DNA from: Nodularia sp. NIES-3585
GTDB lineage: Bacteria; Cyanobacteriota; Cyanobacteriia; Cyanobacteriales; Nostocaceae
Direction: 5' to 3'
Length of the DNA: 64,000 bases
Assembly: GCF_002218065.1 (NCBI RefSeq)
Contig: NZ_BDUB01000001.1
Location: 2,947,270-3,011,269, forward strand
In this document: positions 55,707 to 64,000 of the stretch, in pieces
Layout: each line of letters opens with the position of its first letter
How positions within the stretch are numbered: the first letter of the stretch is position 1
Notes under the pieces: model-generated
What the model was told of the DNA's origin: nothing
Database searches by the model: none
What the model saw: only the letters and a program-made list of their open reading frames with translations
Translations under genes and position numbers: made by a program

Positions 55707-55919
55707 ATGGAAACTCGAGAAACTCGCTCTTCCACTGACTTACCACCAGTTGCGTTGGAATACAATGGTAGAGATCGCAACGCGTTTTTGTTTGGATGGA
55801 CTCCTCAAGCCGAACTCTGGAACGGTCGGTTTGCAATGATTGGCTTCTTAGCCTATTTACTGTGGGATTTAGCTGGATATAGTGTTCTGCGGGACGTGCT
55901 ACATCTCATTGGTTATTAA
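55707..55919 (+). CDS. High-light-inducible protein (Hlip), copy 1
   Basis: A 70-residue one-helix chlorophyll-binding-family protein. The Hlip motif is ELWNGRFAMIGFLAYLLWD (residues 36-54), with conserved Glu, Asn and Arg ligands. It binds chlorophyll and carotenoid and protects photosystems or pigment synthesis under stress. It is tandem with a near-identical copy 42 bp downstream. Confidence 0.92.
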   Translation: METRETRSSTDLPPVALEYNGRDRNAFLFGWTPQAELWNGRFAMIGFLAYLLWDLAGYSVLRDVLHLIGY

Positions 55920-55961
55920 CGATTAAATAGTCAAGAATTAGTTTAATTTTGGAGTCAAAAA

Positions 55962-56174
55962 ATGGAAACTAAAGAAACTCGCCCTTCCACTGACTTACCA
56001 CCAGTTGCTAAAGCTTATAACGGTGTGGACCGCAACGCATTTCTGTTTGGTCTTAACCCTCAAGCCGAACTATGGAATGGTCGGCTAGCAATGATTGGCT
56101 TTCTGGCATATTTACTTTGGGACTTAGCGGGATATAGTGTCGTTAGAGACGTACTCCACCTCATTAGGTATTAG
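55962..56174 (+). CDS. High-light-inducible protein (Hlip), copy 2
   Basis: A 70-residue paralogue of the preceding gene, differing at about a dozen positions (for example LALE to AKAY, GRD to GVD, GWTP to GLNP). The Hlip motif ELWNGRLAMIGFLAYLLWD is intact. Tandem duplication, with a GGAG-like site before the ATG. A terminator-like hairpin follows at 56262. Confidence 0.92.
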   Translation: METKETRPSTDLPPVAKAYNGVDRNAFLFGLNPQAELWNGRLAMIGFLAYLLWDLAGYSVVRDVLHLIRY

Positions 56175-56261
56175 TCATAAACGTGGCATGAGAAGCTAAA
56201 GAAAACTGGTAATTCCCAACTATAAACTGACAGTTATTAGCTCCTCAATCATACAAATTTG

Positions 56262-56294
56262 AAAAGGCGGAACCGAAATTGGTGACCGCCTTTT
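56262..56294 (+). terminator. Terminator of the Hlip pair
   Basis: AAAAGGCGG and CCGCCTTTT with an inner ACC/GGT stem, about 90 bp after the second Hlip stop. Confidence 0.7.
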
Positions 56295-56321
56295 GAAGAA
56301 CTCTCCTTTTTTATATTCTTC

Positions 56322-56413
56322 AAGACTTACGCAAGAAATCTCTGAAACCCTCTTGACTTCGTGTCCTTTGTGTCCTTTGTGGTTCGTTTTTTCATAATTT
56401 TGCGTAAGTCCTA
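56322..56413. mobile_element. MITE-like element B, copy 2
   Basis: About 90 bp bounded by AAGACTTACGCAAGAAATC and TTTGCGTAAGTCCTA, with the CCCTCTTGACTTCGTGTCC interior shared with 23665-23780. It lies 3 bp from the permease stop codon. Confidence 0.7.
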
Positions 56414-56416
56414 TTC

Positions 56417-57754
56417 TTAAAAGAGAAAACGAATCATCACATACAATCCTAACGCCACAAGTTGCACAAGCATCACGGGAATACCATAACGAAGAAAAGT
56501 TTTAAAGGAAATGCGGCGACCGTGTTGCTCAGAAATACCTGCGGCTACGATATTAGAAGATGCTCCCACTAATGTGCCATTTCCTCCTAAAGTCGCACCA
56601 AACATCATGGCATAAAATAGTGGTAGCACTTCTGGAGGGAACTCGCCCAGAAAATCTGGTGCTAAAACTTCTGGAGGTGCTAATCCGACAGTAACGAGAT
56701 ATTGTTTAAGTAAAGGAACCATCCCGACTACTAATGGAATATTAGGTACTAGGCTTGATAGTATCCCCACAAAAAATAACAAAACTAAAGAACCCAGGAA
56801 AATATTTTTACCCAAAATTGTCGAAAATATTCCTGATAAAGCATTAATGACACCTGTTTTTTCCAACGCCCCAATTAGCACAAAAATACTCATAAAAAAT
56901 ATTAATGTACTCCAGTCTACATCTCGCAAAATATTCTTTACAGAATCAATTTTGCTATGGTGAGACAGTAGCAAAGCTAAAGCCGCACCTAATAAAGCCG
57001 CCGCCGCAGGTGAAATAGGTATGGGCAAAGATTCACCAATGACAAAAAAGATTAAAACTAAAGCTACAATCACTGCACCCACGGTGAGAACTTGTGGATG
57101 ATTGATTTGTATCTGTGGAAGTTCTGACAAAGTATCTAGTTTAGTATTCCAAATCTTTCGGAATAAAATGGGTAGTGATAATATCACCACGCCAACGGCA
57201 ATTACTCCCCCTAAACTTAAGTTCCATAAATAATCTATGAAGCTGATGTTAACTGCATCTCCCACAATAAAGGTAGCAGGATCACCAACTAATGTTAGCA
57301 GTCCAGCACTATTAGCAACTAAGACCATTAAAATTAATAAAGGGACAAAATTGATGCCTAATTCTTGAGCGATTGGTGGAATTAACGGTGCTAACAGCAT
57401 CACTGTTGTAGCATTGGGTAAAACTGCACAAATGGGAGTGACAATTCCCACAATACTAAGTAATAGACGCTTACCTTCGCCTTTAGCTAACAGAACTATT
57501 TGAGTAGCTAAGTAATCAAAAATTTTGGTAGACTCAAATGCCCGGACAAATACCATAACTCCGAAAAATAACCCCAGTGTCCCATGACTTTTACTGATGT
57601 AAGTAATGGCTTCTGGTAAAGTCATGACGTTAGCAAAAACTAATAATAATGCTCCTAGGAAGGCAGCAATAGTTAGATGCACCCATTCCGTTATGACCAA
57701 GAAAATTACACTGATAAAGATGAAAAAACTGAAAACTGCTTGCCAATTTTCCAC
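56417..57754 (-). CDS. ArsB/NhaD-type (SLC13/CitMHS-like) ion permease
   Basis: A 445-residue permease with about eleven membrane segments of the IT superfamily. It has the P-rich re-entrant motif PNATTVMLLAPLIPPIAQELG and the paired LVGDPATFIVGDAV and LVGASSNIVAAGISE elements. Relatives export arsenite, exchange Na+/H+ or import dicarboxylates. A terminator-like hairpin at 57794-57823 separates it from the USP gene, so joint transcription is uncertain. MITE-like element B abuts its stop. Confidence 0.87.
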   Translation of the reverse strand: MENWQAVFSFFIFISVIFLVITEWVHLTIAAFLGALLLVFANVMTLPEAITYISKSHGTLGLFFGVMVFVRAFESTKIFDYLATQIVLLAKGEGKRLLLSIVGIVTPICAVLPNATTVMLLAPLIPPIAQELGINFVPLLILMVLVANSAGLLTLVGDPATFIVGDAVNISFIDYLWNLSLGGVIAVGVVILSLPILFRKIWNTKLDTLSELPQIQINHPQVLTVGAVIVALVLIFFVIGESLPIPISPAAAALLGAALALLLSHHSKIDSVKNILRDVDWSTLIFFMSIFVLIGALEKTGVINALSGIFSTILGKNIFLGSLVLLFFVGILSSLVPNIPLVVGMVPLLKQYLVTVGLAPPEVLAPDFLGEFPPEVLPLFYAMMFGATLGGNGTLVGASSNIVAAGISEQHGRRISFKTFLRYGIPVMLVQLVALGLYVMIRFLF

Positions 57755-57793
57755 GCTATACCTCTTGAAGTTTAACGAAGTTGTATTTTAGAG

Positions 57794-57823
57794 AAAAAAG
57801 CCACCTATATATAGGTGACTTTT
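57794..57823 (-). terminator. Terminator after the USP gene
   Basis: On the reverse strand, AGTCACCTATATATAGGTGGCT ends in a run of six T. It lies between the USP stop (57871) and the permease start (57754). Confidence 0.75.
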
Positions 57824-57870
57824 CTGCATATTTTAATTAGACGAAAACTTACTAGAATCCAGCACAGTAA

Positions 57871-58506
57871 TTATTGATCAATACAATTGGGTATACCCAA
57901 AACTGCACAGGGAAAATTAGAACCTAGTCTTGGAATCATAGGATGATTAACAGATTTACATCCCAAAAACAAGATATCAGCAGCTTCCAATTCCACAACT
58001 TTTTTCAGTTCTTGAGCAATGGAGCCGAACCGCAGATGAGATTTAAATGAACCTTGCCATTCTTCAGCTAGGCTTCGTGCTTGCCAAATAATTCTGTCAG
58101 CTTCCTGGAGAGGAACAATGCATTTTTCTGGTAAACATTGTGTGATTCCTCTTAATTTTGATTGTGGTAATACGGGTATAGCAGATTCTGATACTGCACT
58201 TACCGCACATTCTAAAATCGGCAGAGATTTAGCAAAACTTGACAAATTTGGGTACTGATTTTGATGATTGTTGTCTACTACATAAACTGCTTGCACTCTC
58301 ACGTGTGCATTTGTAGCTAAACAGGTTTGATGGGCAATACAGAAGGCTAAATCTAGTGCAGTATGGCTATTAGGTGAAGCATCATAAGCAACGATGAAAT
58401 TGACAGCTTCAATTTCTGGAGCAAACGGTTTTTTTGGCTCTGGTAATAATACCATTTGCTCAATTAAGTCATCACGACCTATAGCGCTTTGCAGTCGCAC
58501 TAACAT
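57871..58506 (-). CDS. Universal stress protein (USP) family
   Basis: About 211 residues from ATG 58506. The USP-fold nucleotide-binding start is VNFIVAYDASPNSHTALDLA, followed by FKSHLRFGSIAQELKKVVEL and the C-terminal EAADILFLGCKSVNHPM to FPCAVLGIPNC. A GTG at 58521 with GGGGAG upstream is an alternative; the longer frame to 58629 runs towards the riboswitch and is rejected. It is preceded by a c-di-AMP riboswitch-like leader and followed by a terminator, so it is probably a single-gene transcript. USP folds bind ATP and, in some cases, c-di-AMP. Confidence 0.85.
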   Translation of the reverse strand: MLVRLQSAIGRDDLIEQMVLLPEPKKPFAPEIEAVNFIVAYDASPNSHTALDLAFCIAHQTCLATNAHVRVQAVYVVDNNHQNQYPNLSSFAKSLPILECAVSAVSESAIPVLPQSKLRGITQCLPEKCIVPLQEADRIIWQARSLAEEWQGSFKSHLRFGSIAQELKKVVELEAADILFLGCKSVNHPMIPRLGSNFPCAVLGIPNCIDQ

Positions 58507-58654
58507 TGGCTTTATTTTCACAATTTGGACTTCTCCCCAAAGAAACGAATGGTGAATGAGAAGTAGGTTAAAAACGGACATATCCCGGAGGATAAACAAG
58601 TTATATCCGCAAAGAAACCCCAATAACAACTGGTATTAAAGCCAAAGTTTTGGG

Positions 58655-58783
58655 AGTTCCTTCCATTGCCGACGGAGTTAGCTGACGGGCTAAGACTGGA
58701 AGGTGTCTCTCGTTAAGATTAGCCCCAAACATTGGTTCCTCCGTTCCAAATCCAGTTTTGATGAATTTGAATTAGGCTACCCA
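58655..58783 (-). promoter_or_regulatory. ydaO/yuaA-type (c-di-AMP) riboswitch
   Basis: Read on the reverse strand, the conserved segments of the ydaO class occur in order: AGCCTAATTC, then AACGGAGGAACCA, then GGGGCTAATC, then CACCTTCCAGTCTTAGCCCG, then CCGTCAGCTAACTCCGTCGGC. The near-invariant GTCAGCTAAC core is present. The 5' GCC and 3' GGC can close P1. The aptamer ends about 150 nt before the USP start codon, leaving room for an expression platform. In this class c-di-AMP binding usually turns genes off. Confidence 0.85.
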
Positions 58784-59231
58784 CTAAATAAATAGTAGTT
58801 TAATTTATCACTAATTAGGACTAGTTGTAAGAAAATTTATTATATATTTTAATCAGGAGTGTAGTAAAGTAGTATTGCTAATTTTTGACAACATTTCATA
58901 GTACATCTTAATTGTAAGCTGTTGAGCATTCAACTTGCACAAGTTAAACGGGTAAAATGCCCATCCCACGAGAGTTGTATTTAAATAAGTTGTGCAAAAT
59001 CAGCTTCTTTGAGCTTATTTAGTTGACTGGCTTCTAAGTAAAGATATATATTATACATCGCTTTTCTCAGTCAATCCAGGAAAAGAGTTTGTCTTGAATT
59101 TAAATCAAATCAGACCAGATATATTTTTTAGCCGTTGAACTTGCTCACTAATTATATTTATCTGTACTATACTCGCTAAAATAATTGTATATGTTAAGTT
59201 TACTCATCTACTCCAGACGCACTTTAAAACA
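58784..59231. other. Intergenic region, riboswitch to histidine kinase
   Basis: Divergent promoter region of about 450 bp. An inverted repeat (TTGCACAA, about 58935, and TTGTGCAA, about 58989) flanks GTAAAATGCCCATCCC. No ORF. Confidence 0.45.
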
Positions 59232-60419
59232 ATGGATTTTAGTCTGTTATTGGCTGAAAATACTGATGCCATTCTGAAAAAATGGGTTGCCGCAGTTCTT
59301 AAAGATAGGAAAATTGAAAGTGCCGAAGATTTACCTTATACAGCAATCCAAAATGATCTTCCTGATGTGTTAGACGCAATGGTAACCGTGCTATCAAAGT
59401 CTGAGGGTAATGATATTCAGTCGATAGTTACTGCCAGTTGGCATCATGGAATCCTGCGGGCTAAACAGGGCTTTGATCCAGGAGAAATTACTCATGAATA
59501 TCATCTACTCAGAATGGTAATATTTGATACGCTTCAAGCCGATTTATTGAAGGGAACACCTTCAGAAATTATCCGTTCTATGCGTTTGATTGATGCTGTC
59601 ATAGACGAAGCGATCGCTCAGTGTGTTAATAGTTATATTGAAGAACGCTTACAGGAATTCAAGCAGTTATATTCATCATTAGTGCTGCATAATCAGCAAC
59701 TCAATCGCTTGGTTGTTGCCAATCAAGATCATATTTCTCAACTCGCCCATGATCTGAAACATCCCTTAAGTTCGATTATTGGGTACTCAGATTTATTTTT
59801 ACGCCAACAGCGAAAAAAGCCGGAATTAAAAGACAACTACGCCAATATTGAACATATTGAGCGCGTATTACGCAATGGTAGACAATTACTTCGTTTGATT
59901 AACGACGTTCTGGAAATTTCGCGTTTTGATGCAGGTCAAATACAACTAAAACCAGCACTCATTAATGTACGTGAGTTAATCGACAATGTGTGTGAAATGT
60001 TGCAGCCTTTAGTGGATGAAAAAAAATTAACACTGGTAGTGGATTACGATAGTATTCCTCAAAAAGTAGTCACAGATGAATATCAACTACAACAGATTAT
60101 GACCAATCTGGTTAGTAATGCGATTCGATATACCGATTCGGGGACTATTAGTATACAATGTGAATTACTAGATAATAATCAGTGGTCAATCGCAGTTTCC
60201 GATACGGGAATTGGAATTACGCCAGAAAACCAAAACCAAATATTTAAACCCTATTTTCGCGCTAGTTCTGGTAGTCGGTCTTATCTTCCCGATAGTACTG
60301 GGTTGGGACTAGCTATAGTTTCTCGTTTAGTAAAATTATTGCAAGGTAAAATTGATTTAGTTTCTGAAGTAGAAGTTGGTTCTACTTTCACAGTAACTAT
60401 GCCTTTAGAACTGGAATAA
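59232..60419 (+). CDS. Histidine kinase with RsbRD-like N-terminal domain
   Basis: A 395-residue soluble kinase. Residues about 5-150 resemble the RsbRD/RsbT co-antagonist N-terminal domain (WVAAVLKDRKIESAEDLPY to ASWHHGILRAKQGFDPGEIT). A coiled link follows, then HisKA with LAHDLKHPLSSIIGYSDLF (His about 173). The ATPase domain has LQQIMTNLVSNAIRYTD, VSDTGIGI and GLGLAIV, all intact. No response regulator is adjacent. It has its own promoter region, divergent from the USP riboswitch leader. Confidence 0.9.
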   Translation: MDFSLLLAENTDAILKKWVAAVLKDRKIESAEDLPYTAIQNDLPDVLDAMVTVLSKSEGNDIQSIVTASWHHGILRAKQGFDPGEITHEYHLLRMVIFDTLQADLLKGTPSEIIRSMRLIDAVIDEAIAQCVNSYIEERLQEFKQLYSSLVLHNQQLNRLVVANQDHISQLAHDLKHPLSSIIGYSDLFLRQQRKKPELKDNYANIEHIERVLRNGRQLLRLINDVLEISRFDAGQIQLKPALINVRELIDNVCEMLQPLVDEKKLTLVVDYDSIPQKVVTDEYQLQQIMTNLVSNAIRYTDSGTISIQCELLDNNQWSIAVSDTGIGITPENQNQIFKPYFRASSGSRSYLPDSTGLGLAIVSRLVKLLQGKIDLVSEVEVGSTFTVTMPLELE

Positions 60420-60527
60420 ATAAAAATATCTATTACACGCGCTGATTTTCTCTTACTTGTTTCCTTATTTCACGAGGAAGTAATTCACCGAATAAAAACG
60501 GATTGCTATACCTCCAAGACTCATATC

Positions 60528-60839
60528 TTGGCAAAGCAGGTTGATAAATCTACCTATAGAAATATAGGTCTTTTTTTAGTAAAAATTTGTTATTTATACA
60601 CTAAAAAATCAGAGGAATTAATAGATTTCTTGATTCCAGTCACAAAAAAACAGCCGGAAAATATTATTTTTTATGTCGATAAATTAATTTTTTTATTACT
60701 AACAATAGTAATAAAGCTTATTATTGTTAATAAATGGTTAAGCAATGGTTATAAAAAACCTTTTTGGTCAGCTTTTTTGGCAACAAGCGTGTTCACTTGC
60801 TTGATCTACGGCTTGTTCAGACCCCCAATCAGCAACTAA
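60528..60839 (+). CDS. Doubtful small membrane protein
   Basis: A 103-codon A/T-rich frame starting at TTG 60528, with two hydrophobic segments (IIFYVDKLIFLLLTIVIKL and SAFLATSVFTCLIYGLF). It has a plausible Lys-rich character but no ribosome-binding site and no recognised family. It could be a real small membrane protein or chance. The remaining gap to chlD has no other ORF. Confidence 0.3.
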   Translation: MAKQVDKSTYRNIGLFLVKICYLYTKKSEELIDFLIPVTKKQPENIIFYVDKLIFLLLTIVIKLIIVNKWLSNGYKKPFWSAFLATSVFTCLIYGLFRPPISN

Positions 60840-60956
60840 TACAGATATTCTCCCCTCTTCCTCCGCGCCTCCGCGCCTGGTGCGTGAGAAATCCGGGCTA
60901 ACCCCATGTACCAAAAATTGCTATGCTAAAAACCAAGATCAGCTATTTTGCCAACC

Positions 60957-62999
60957 ATGCCCGCGCCCACTATTAACCCCACCATCACAGCCTTCCCCTT
61001 AACAGCTGTAGTCGGTCAAGAAGCCATAAAAATAGCCTTACTATTAGCAGCAGTCGATCCCGGATTGGGAGGAGTAGCGATCGCAGGTCGTCGCGGTACG
61101 GCAAAATCAGTAATGGCTCGTGCTATCCACGCCTTACTACCACCCATCGAAATTGTCAAAGACTCAATCAGTAACTGCGACCCCAACCACCCAGAAGACT
61201 GGGATGATTATCTGTTCGCCGAGTATGGAGACAAAGATATTCAAGATGTCCCCACCCAAATTATTCCTGCACCCTTTATCCAGATTCCTTTAGGAGTCAC
61301 AGAAGACAGACTCCTGGGTTCTGTGGATGTAGAAAAGTCAGTCCAACAAGGTGATACTATATTCCAGCCTGGGTTACTCGCTTCAGCTAACCGGGGTGTC
61401 CTGTATGTAGATGAACTGAACTTATTAGATGACCAAATCTCTAATCAACTACTAACAGTATTATCTGAAGGACGCAACCAGATTGAGCGCGAAGGAATTA
61501 GTTTTCAGCATCCTTGTAAATCCTTATTTATCGCCACCTACAACCCAGAAGAAGGCGCACTACGAGAGCATTTACTCGATAGAATTGCCATTTCTCTGTC
61601 TGCTGACGGTATCCTGGGCTTAGATCAAAGAGTATCAGCTGTAGAGCAAGCGATCGCCTATGCTAAATCTCCCCAAGCATTTCTCCAGCAATACGAAGAA
61701 GACTTAGACTCGCTAAAAACCCAAATTATCCTAGCGCGGGAATGGTTGAAAGAAGTCACCATCACCCAAGCACAAATTGCCTATTTAGTAGCTGAAGCGA
61801 TTCGCGGTGGAGTCCAAGGACATCGCGCCGAATTATTCGCCGTGCGTGTAGCTAAAGCTGCGGCGGCTTTAGAAGGACGAACAACAGTCAACGCCGAAGA
61901 TTTGCGCCGGGCTGTGGAACTGGTAATTGTACCACGTTCCACAATCGTCCAGACCCCACCACCAGACCAACCACCGCCACCGCCACCACCACCACCTCAG
62001 AATCAAGACGAAGAAGACCAGCAAGAACAAGAAGACGACGAAGAGGAAGATAAAGAAGAACAGGAACAAGACGAACAAGACGAACAACAACCCCCCGACA
62101 TCCCAGAGGAATTTGTGTTTGATCCTGAAGGGGTAATTCTGGATGAAAGTGTGCTTTATTTTGCCCAAATGGCGAAGCGACAAGGCAAATCGGGTAATCG
62201 TAGCATTATCTTTTCTGATGACCGGGGACGCTACATTAAGCCCATGTTACCCAAAGGAAAAGTGCGCCGCATTGCCGTAGATGCGACTCTGAGGGCGGCT
62301 GCACCCTATCAAAAAGCCAGAAGGGCAAGACAACCAGATAAAAAGGTGATTGTTGAACAAGGCGATATCCGTTCCAAGCGCTTGGTACGCAAAGCTGGAG
62401 CCTTGGTAGTATTTGTAGTGGATGCTTCTGGTTCAATGGCTCTAAATCGGATGCAGTCAGCCAAAGGTGCTGTCATGCAACTGTTGACAGAAGCTTATCA
62501 AAACCGTGACCAAGTAGCCTTGATTCCCTTCCGAGGAGAACAAGCAGAAGTTTTATTACCTCCCACACGTTCCATAGCCTTAGCCCGAAACCGCCTAGAA
62601 AGACTACCTTGTGGTGGTGGTTCGCCTCTAGCACATGGTTTAACTCAAGCAGTACGTGTGGGTGTAAATGCCCAAATGAGTGGTGATATTGGACAAGTGG
62701 TAATTGTGGCTATCACTGATGGGCGGGGTAATATTCCCTTAGCTCGTTCCTTAGGTGAACCGTTAGAACCAGGAGAAAAACCAGACATCAAAGCCGAATT
62801 GTTAGAAATTGCTGCCAGAATCAGAGCTTTGGGGATGCAACTGTTGGTGATTGATACCGAGAGTAAATTTGTGTCTACTGGTTTTGCTAAAGAGTTATCG
62901 CAAACAGCCGCAGGTAAGTATTATCATTTACCGAAAGCCAGTGATAAAACCATTGCGGCCATGACTAAAGGTGCGATCGCTGATTTAAAATCACGATAA
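60957..62999 (+). CDS. chlD: Magnesium chelatase subunit D
   Basis: A 680-residue subunit of Mg-protoporphyrin IX chelatase, the first committed step of chlorophyll synthesis. It has an AAA+ domain (GRRGTAKS P-loop about residues 43-50, [11 protein letters not shown]) and a proline run followed by a highly acidic linker (about 340-385). A C-terminal von Willebrand A domain follows with the MIDAS motif VVDASGSMA (about 490) and ITDGRGN. ATG 60957 is preferred. ChlD normally works with ChlI and ChlH; neither is in this window. Confidence 0.96.
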   Translation: MPAPTINPTITAFPLTAVVGQEAIKIALLLAAVDPGLGGVAIAGRRGTAKSVMARAIHALLPPIEIVKDSISNCDPNHPEDWDDYLFAEYGDKDIQDVPTQIIPAPFIQIPLGVTEDRLLGSVDVEKSVQQGDTIFQPGLLASANRGVLYVDELNLLDDQISNQLLTVLSEGRNQIEREGISFQHPCKSLFIATYNPEEGALREHLLDRIAISLSADGILGLDQRVSAVEQAIAYAKSPQAFLQQYEEDLDSLKTQIILAREWLKEVTITQAQIAYLVAEAIRGGVQGHRAELFAVRVAKAAAALEGRTTVNAEDLRRAVELVIVPRSTIVQTPPPDQPPPPPPPPPQNQDEEDQQEQEDDEEEDKEEQEQDEQDEQQPPDIPEEFVFDPEGVILDESVLYFAQMAKRQGKSGNRSIIFSDDRGRYIKPMLPKGKVRRIAVDATLRAAAPYQKARRARQPDKKVIVEQGDIRSKRLVRKAGALVVFVVDASGSMALNRMQSAKGAVMQLLTEAYQNRDQVALIPFRGEQAEVLLPPTRSIALARNRLERLPCGGGSPLAHGLTQAVRVGVNAQMSGDIGQVVIVAITDGRGNIPLARSLGEPLEPGEKPDIKAELLEIAARIRALGMQLLVIDTESKFVSTGFAKELSQTAAGKYYHLPKASDKTIAAMTKGAIADLKSR

Positions 63000-63000
63000 T

Positions 63001-63055
63001 TAGTCATTGGTCATGAGTCATGAGTCATTAGTCATTGGTCATGATTGGAATTGTT
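63001..63055. repeat. STRR heptamer run, TTAGTCA/TTGGTCA/TGAGTCA
   Basis: About seven degenerate heptamers start 2 bp after the chlD stop, followed by two TTGACTT units up to about 63073. Confidence 0.88.
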
Positions 63056-63089
63056 GACTTTTGACTTTTGACTCAGGATGTTGCAGTTT

Positions 63090-63875
63090 TTAATAACCTG
63101 TTGACACTGTTTGTGGCTGTAAATAGCAAATTAGATCCTGAATGCCTTTTTGCAAATATCGCGTAACCGTCATGGGACTAGTGCCAATGTTCTTCGCAGC
63201 ATCCTTGCGAGAAAGTTCTTTGAGAAAGACCATTTCCACTGCCATTCGGGGCTTCTCTTCTAACATATTTATTGCTCCTTGGAGTTGTTGCCGTTCTTCA
63301 TCTTGCTGTTGAAGGGCAAAAGAACGAGGACAAGGAAGCGCCTCACCTAGTGTGATTTGGCAATCAACATAATGGACTGCGGTAGCATCTAAACTTAAAG
63401 GCATCCGATTTTGAGATGCCAACTTGGTTTCTTGCCACTCTTGTACAGAGACTTGGAGTTGGTCAGCAATTTCTGTATCTCTGGGAGAGCGACCCAAAGA
63501 AACTGCTAATTCTTTGCGAACTTTTTGCCCTTCGTTGTACAGTTCTTGCCAACGACGGGGGATTTTTAATAGACTACTGCGATCGCGTAAAAAGTGCAGC
63601 ATCTCACCTCGAATGTATGGCACAGCAAAGGAACTAAACGCATATCCTTGGCTAGGATCGAAGCGTTCAATGGCTCTAATTAAGCCAAAATAACCAATTT
63701 GTTCTAAATCTTCATAAGGTTCATTACATTGATGACTGAATTTATGAGCTATCTTTCTGACTAAGCCAGTATGTACCTGTACGAGTTGATTACGAAGTTT
63801 AATAGAAGGAGTTTGGTGGTATGAGTGCAATAGCTCCATACCATCAATTCGCATAGAGGACTCACCTGTTGCCAT
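63090..63875 (-). CDS. sigF: RNA polymerase group 3 sigma factor SigF
   Basis: A 261-residue SigB/F/G-type sigma factor. Region 2 includes EDLEQIGYFGLIRAIERFDP and GYAFSSFAVPYIRGEMLHFL. Region 3 begins LKIPRRWQELYNEGQKVRKE. Region 4.2 is a helix-turn-helix: LKELSRKDAAKNIGTSPMTV. Cyanobacterial SigF controls type IV pili, motility and surface-related genes. No anti-sigma or anti-anti-sigma gene is adjacent in the window. It is convergent with chlD across a heptamer array. Confidence 0.93.
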   Translation of the reverse strand: MATGESSMRIDGMELLHSYHQTPSIKLRNQLVQVHTGLVRKIAHKFSHQCNEPYEDLEQIGYFGLIRAIERFDPSQGYAFSSFAVPYIRGEMLHFLRDRSSLLKIPRRWQELYNEGQKVRKELAVSLGRSPRDTEIADQLQVSVQEWQETKLASQNRMPLSLDATAVHYVDCQITLGEALPCPRSFALQQQDEERQQLQGAINMLEEKPRMAVEMVFLKELSRKDAAKNIGTSPMTVTRYLQKGIQDLICYLQPQTVSTGY

Positions 63876-64000
63876 ATAAAAATTCCTTTTTTATAACTCC
63901 TTTTTCTCAAAAAAATGGAGTTGCGTATATTGCCTTCAAATCTCTCATTATTTTCCTTAGTCAAGGCTGAATAAACCATAGTCGTTTTACTGAAATTAGA
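63876..64000. other. sigF upstream region to window end
   Basis: A/T-rich leader with a run of A and T just upstream of the sigF ATG. No further gene. Confidence 0.5.

Noticed and set aside
58507-58629. Longer N-terminus of the USP gene
   Set aside because: The extension runs towards the riboswitch's 3' end and is unlike the family; internal starts at 58521 or 58506 are better.
61869-62183. Reverse ORF over the chlD linker
   Set aside because: Phe/Leu/Trp-rich antisense of the Pro/Glu/Asp-rich linker.

Overview
The window looks like chromosome of a filamentous, probably heterocyst-forming cyanobacterium (Nostocales: Anabaena, Nostoc, Nodularia or a close relative). Chlorophyll synthesis (chlD), two Hlip-type light-stress proteins, a cyanobacterial group 3 sigma factor (sigF) and a CruA-like lycopene cyclase show a phototroph. 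HIP1 octamers (GCGATCGC) are scattered throughout, and many gene ends carry heptamer tandem repeats (TTGGTCA/TTAGTCA and CCCCACT types), the STRR sequences described from heterocystous cyanobacteria. The DNA is moderately A+T rich. No rRNA, CRISPR array, prophage or intact IS element was seen.

Layout. 0-8 kb is metabolic: the end of thiO, a 2Fe-2S ferredoxin with a small membrane protein, cimA (isoleucine via citramalate), a CruA-type cyclase, and thiC behind a TPP riboswitch, followed by a 55-codon PCP-reductase-like gene. 8.2-13 kb is an accessory patch: a decayed ORF, an A/T-rich DUF262-HNH (GmrSD-like) protein, a DUF433/DUF5615 toxin-antitoxin pair whose toxin is frameshifted by a 4-bp duplication, an orphan beta-class DNA methyltransferase and an Rpn/DUF4351-type nuclease. 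13-20 kb holds pyrE, secreted hypotheticals, a tRNA with a CAU anticodon, a CNNM/CorC membrane protein, queC and a Gfo/Idh/MocA oxidoreductase.

20-33 kb holds an actin-like ParM with a ParR-like partner and a strong terminator, a possible structured RNA, an SDR, a GH57 enzyme, two tandem LEA-like glycine-zipper proteins, a histidine kinase, and a DUF318 permease with a TIGR03943 partner. 33-40 kb holds a coiled-coil protein, an RluE-like pseudouridine synthase, a relic of an IS200/IS605-type right end (omegaRNA-like), and a signalling pair: zinc-ribbon/pseudokinase/PP2C phosphatase followed by an FHA/Ser-Thr kinase. 40-50 kb holds dtd-sppA, an AI-2E family transporter, a YihY protein, an MscS channel, a kinase fragment, DUF29 and pentapeptide proteins and a MidA methyltransferase. 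50-64 kb holds a 31-aa membrane peptide, an HIBADH-like dehydrogenase, a 1040-aa membrane protein with seven helical repeats, the Hlip pair, an ArsB/NhaD-type permease, a universal stress protein behind what reads as a c-di-AMP (ydaO/yuaA) riboswitch, a second histidine kinase, chlD and sigF.

The best leads are the c-di-AMP riboswitch driving a USP gene, the ParMR-like pair in ordinary chromosomal surroundings, the pseudokinase-phosphatase/kinase pair, two families of small terminal-inverted-repeat elements present twice each, and STRR heptamers that have become coding sequence (the cimA C-terminus and interior, the queC stop). No single fully novel system is evident; the accessory patch at 8-13 kb is the most defence-like segment.
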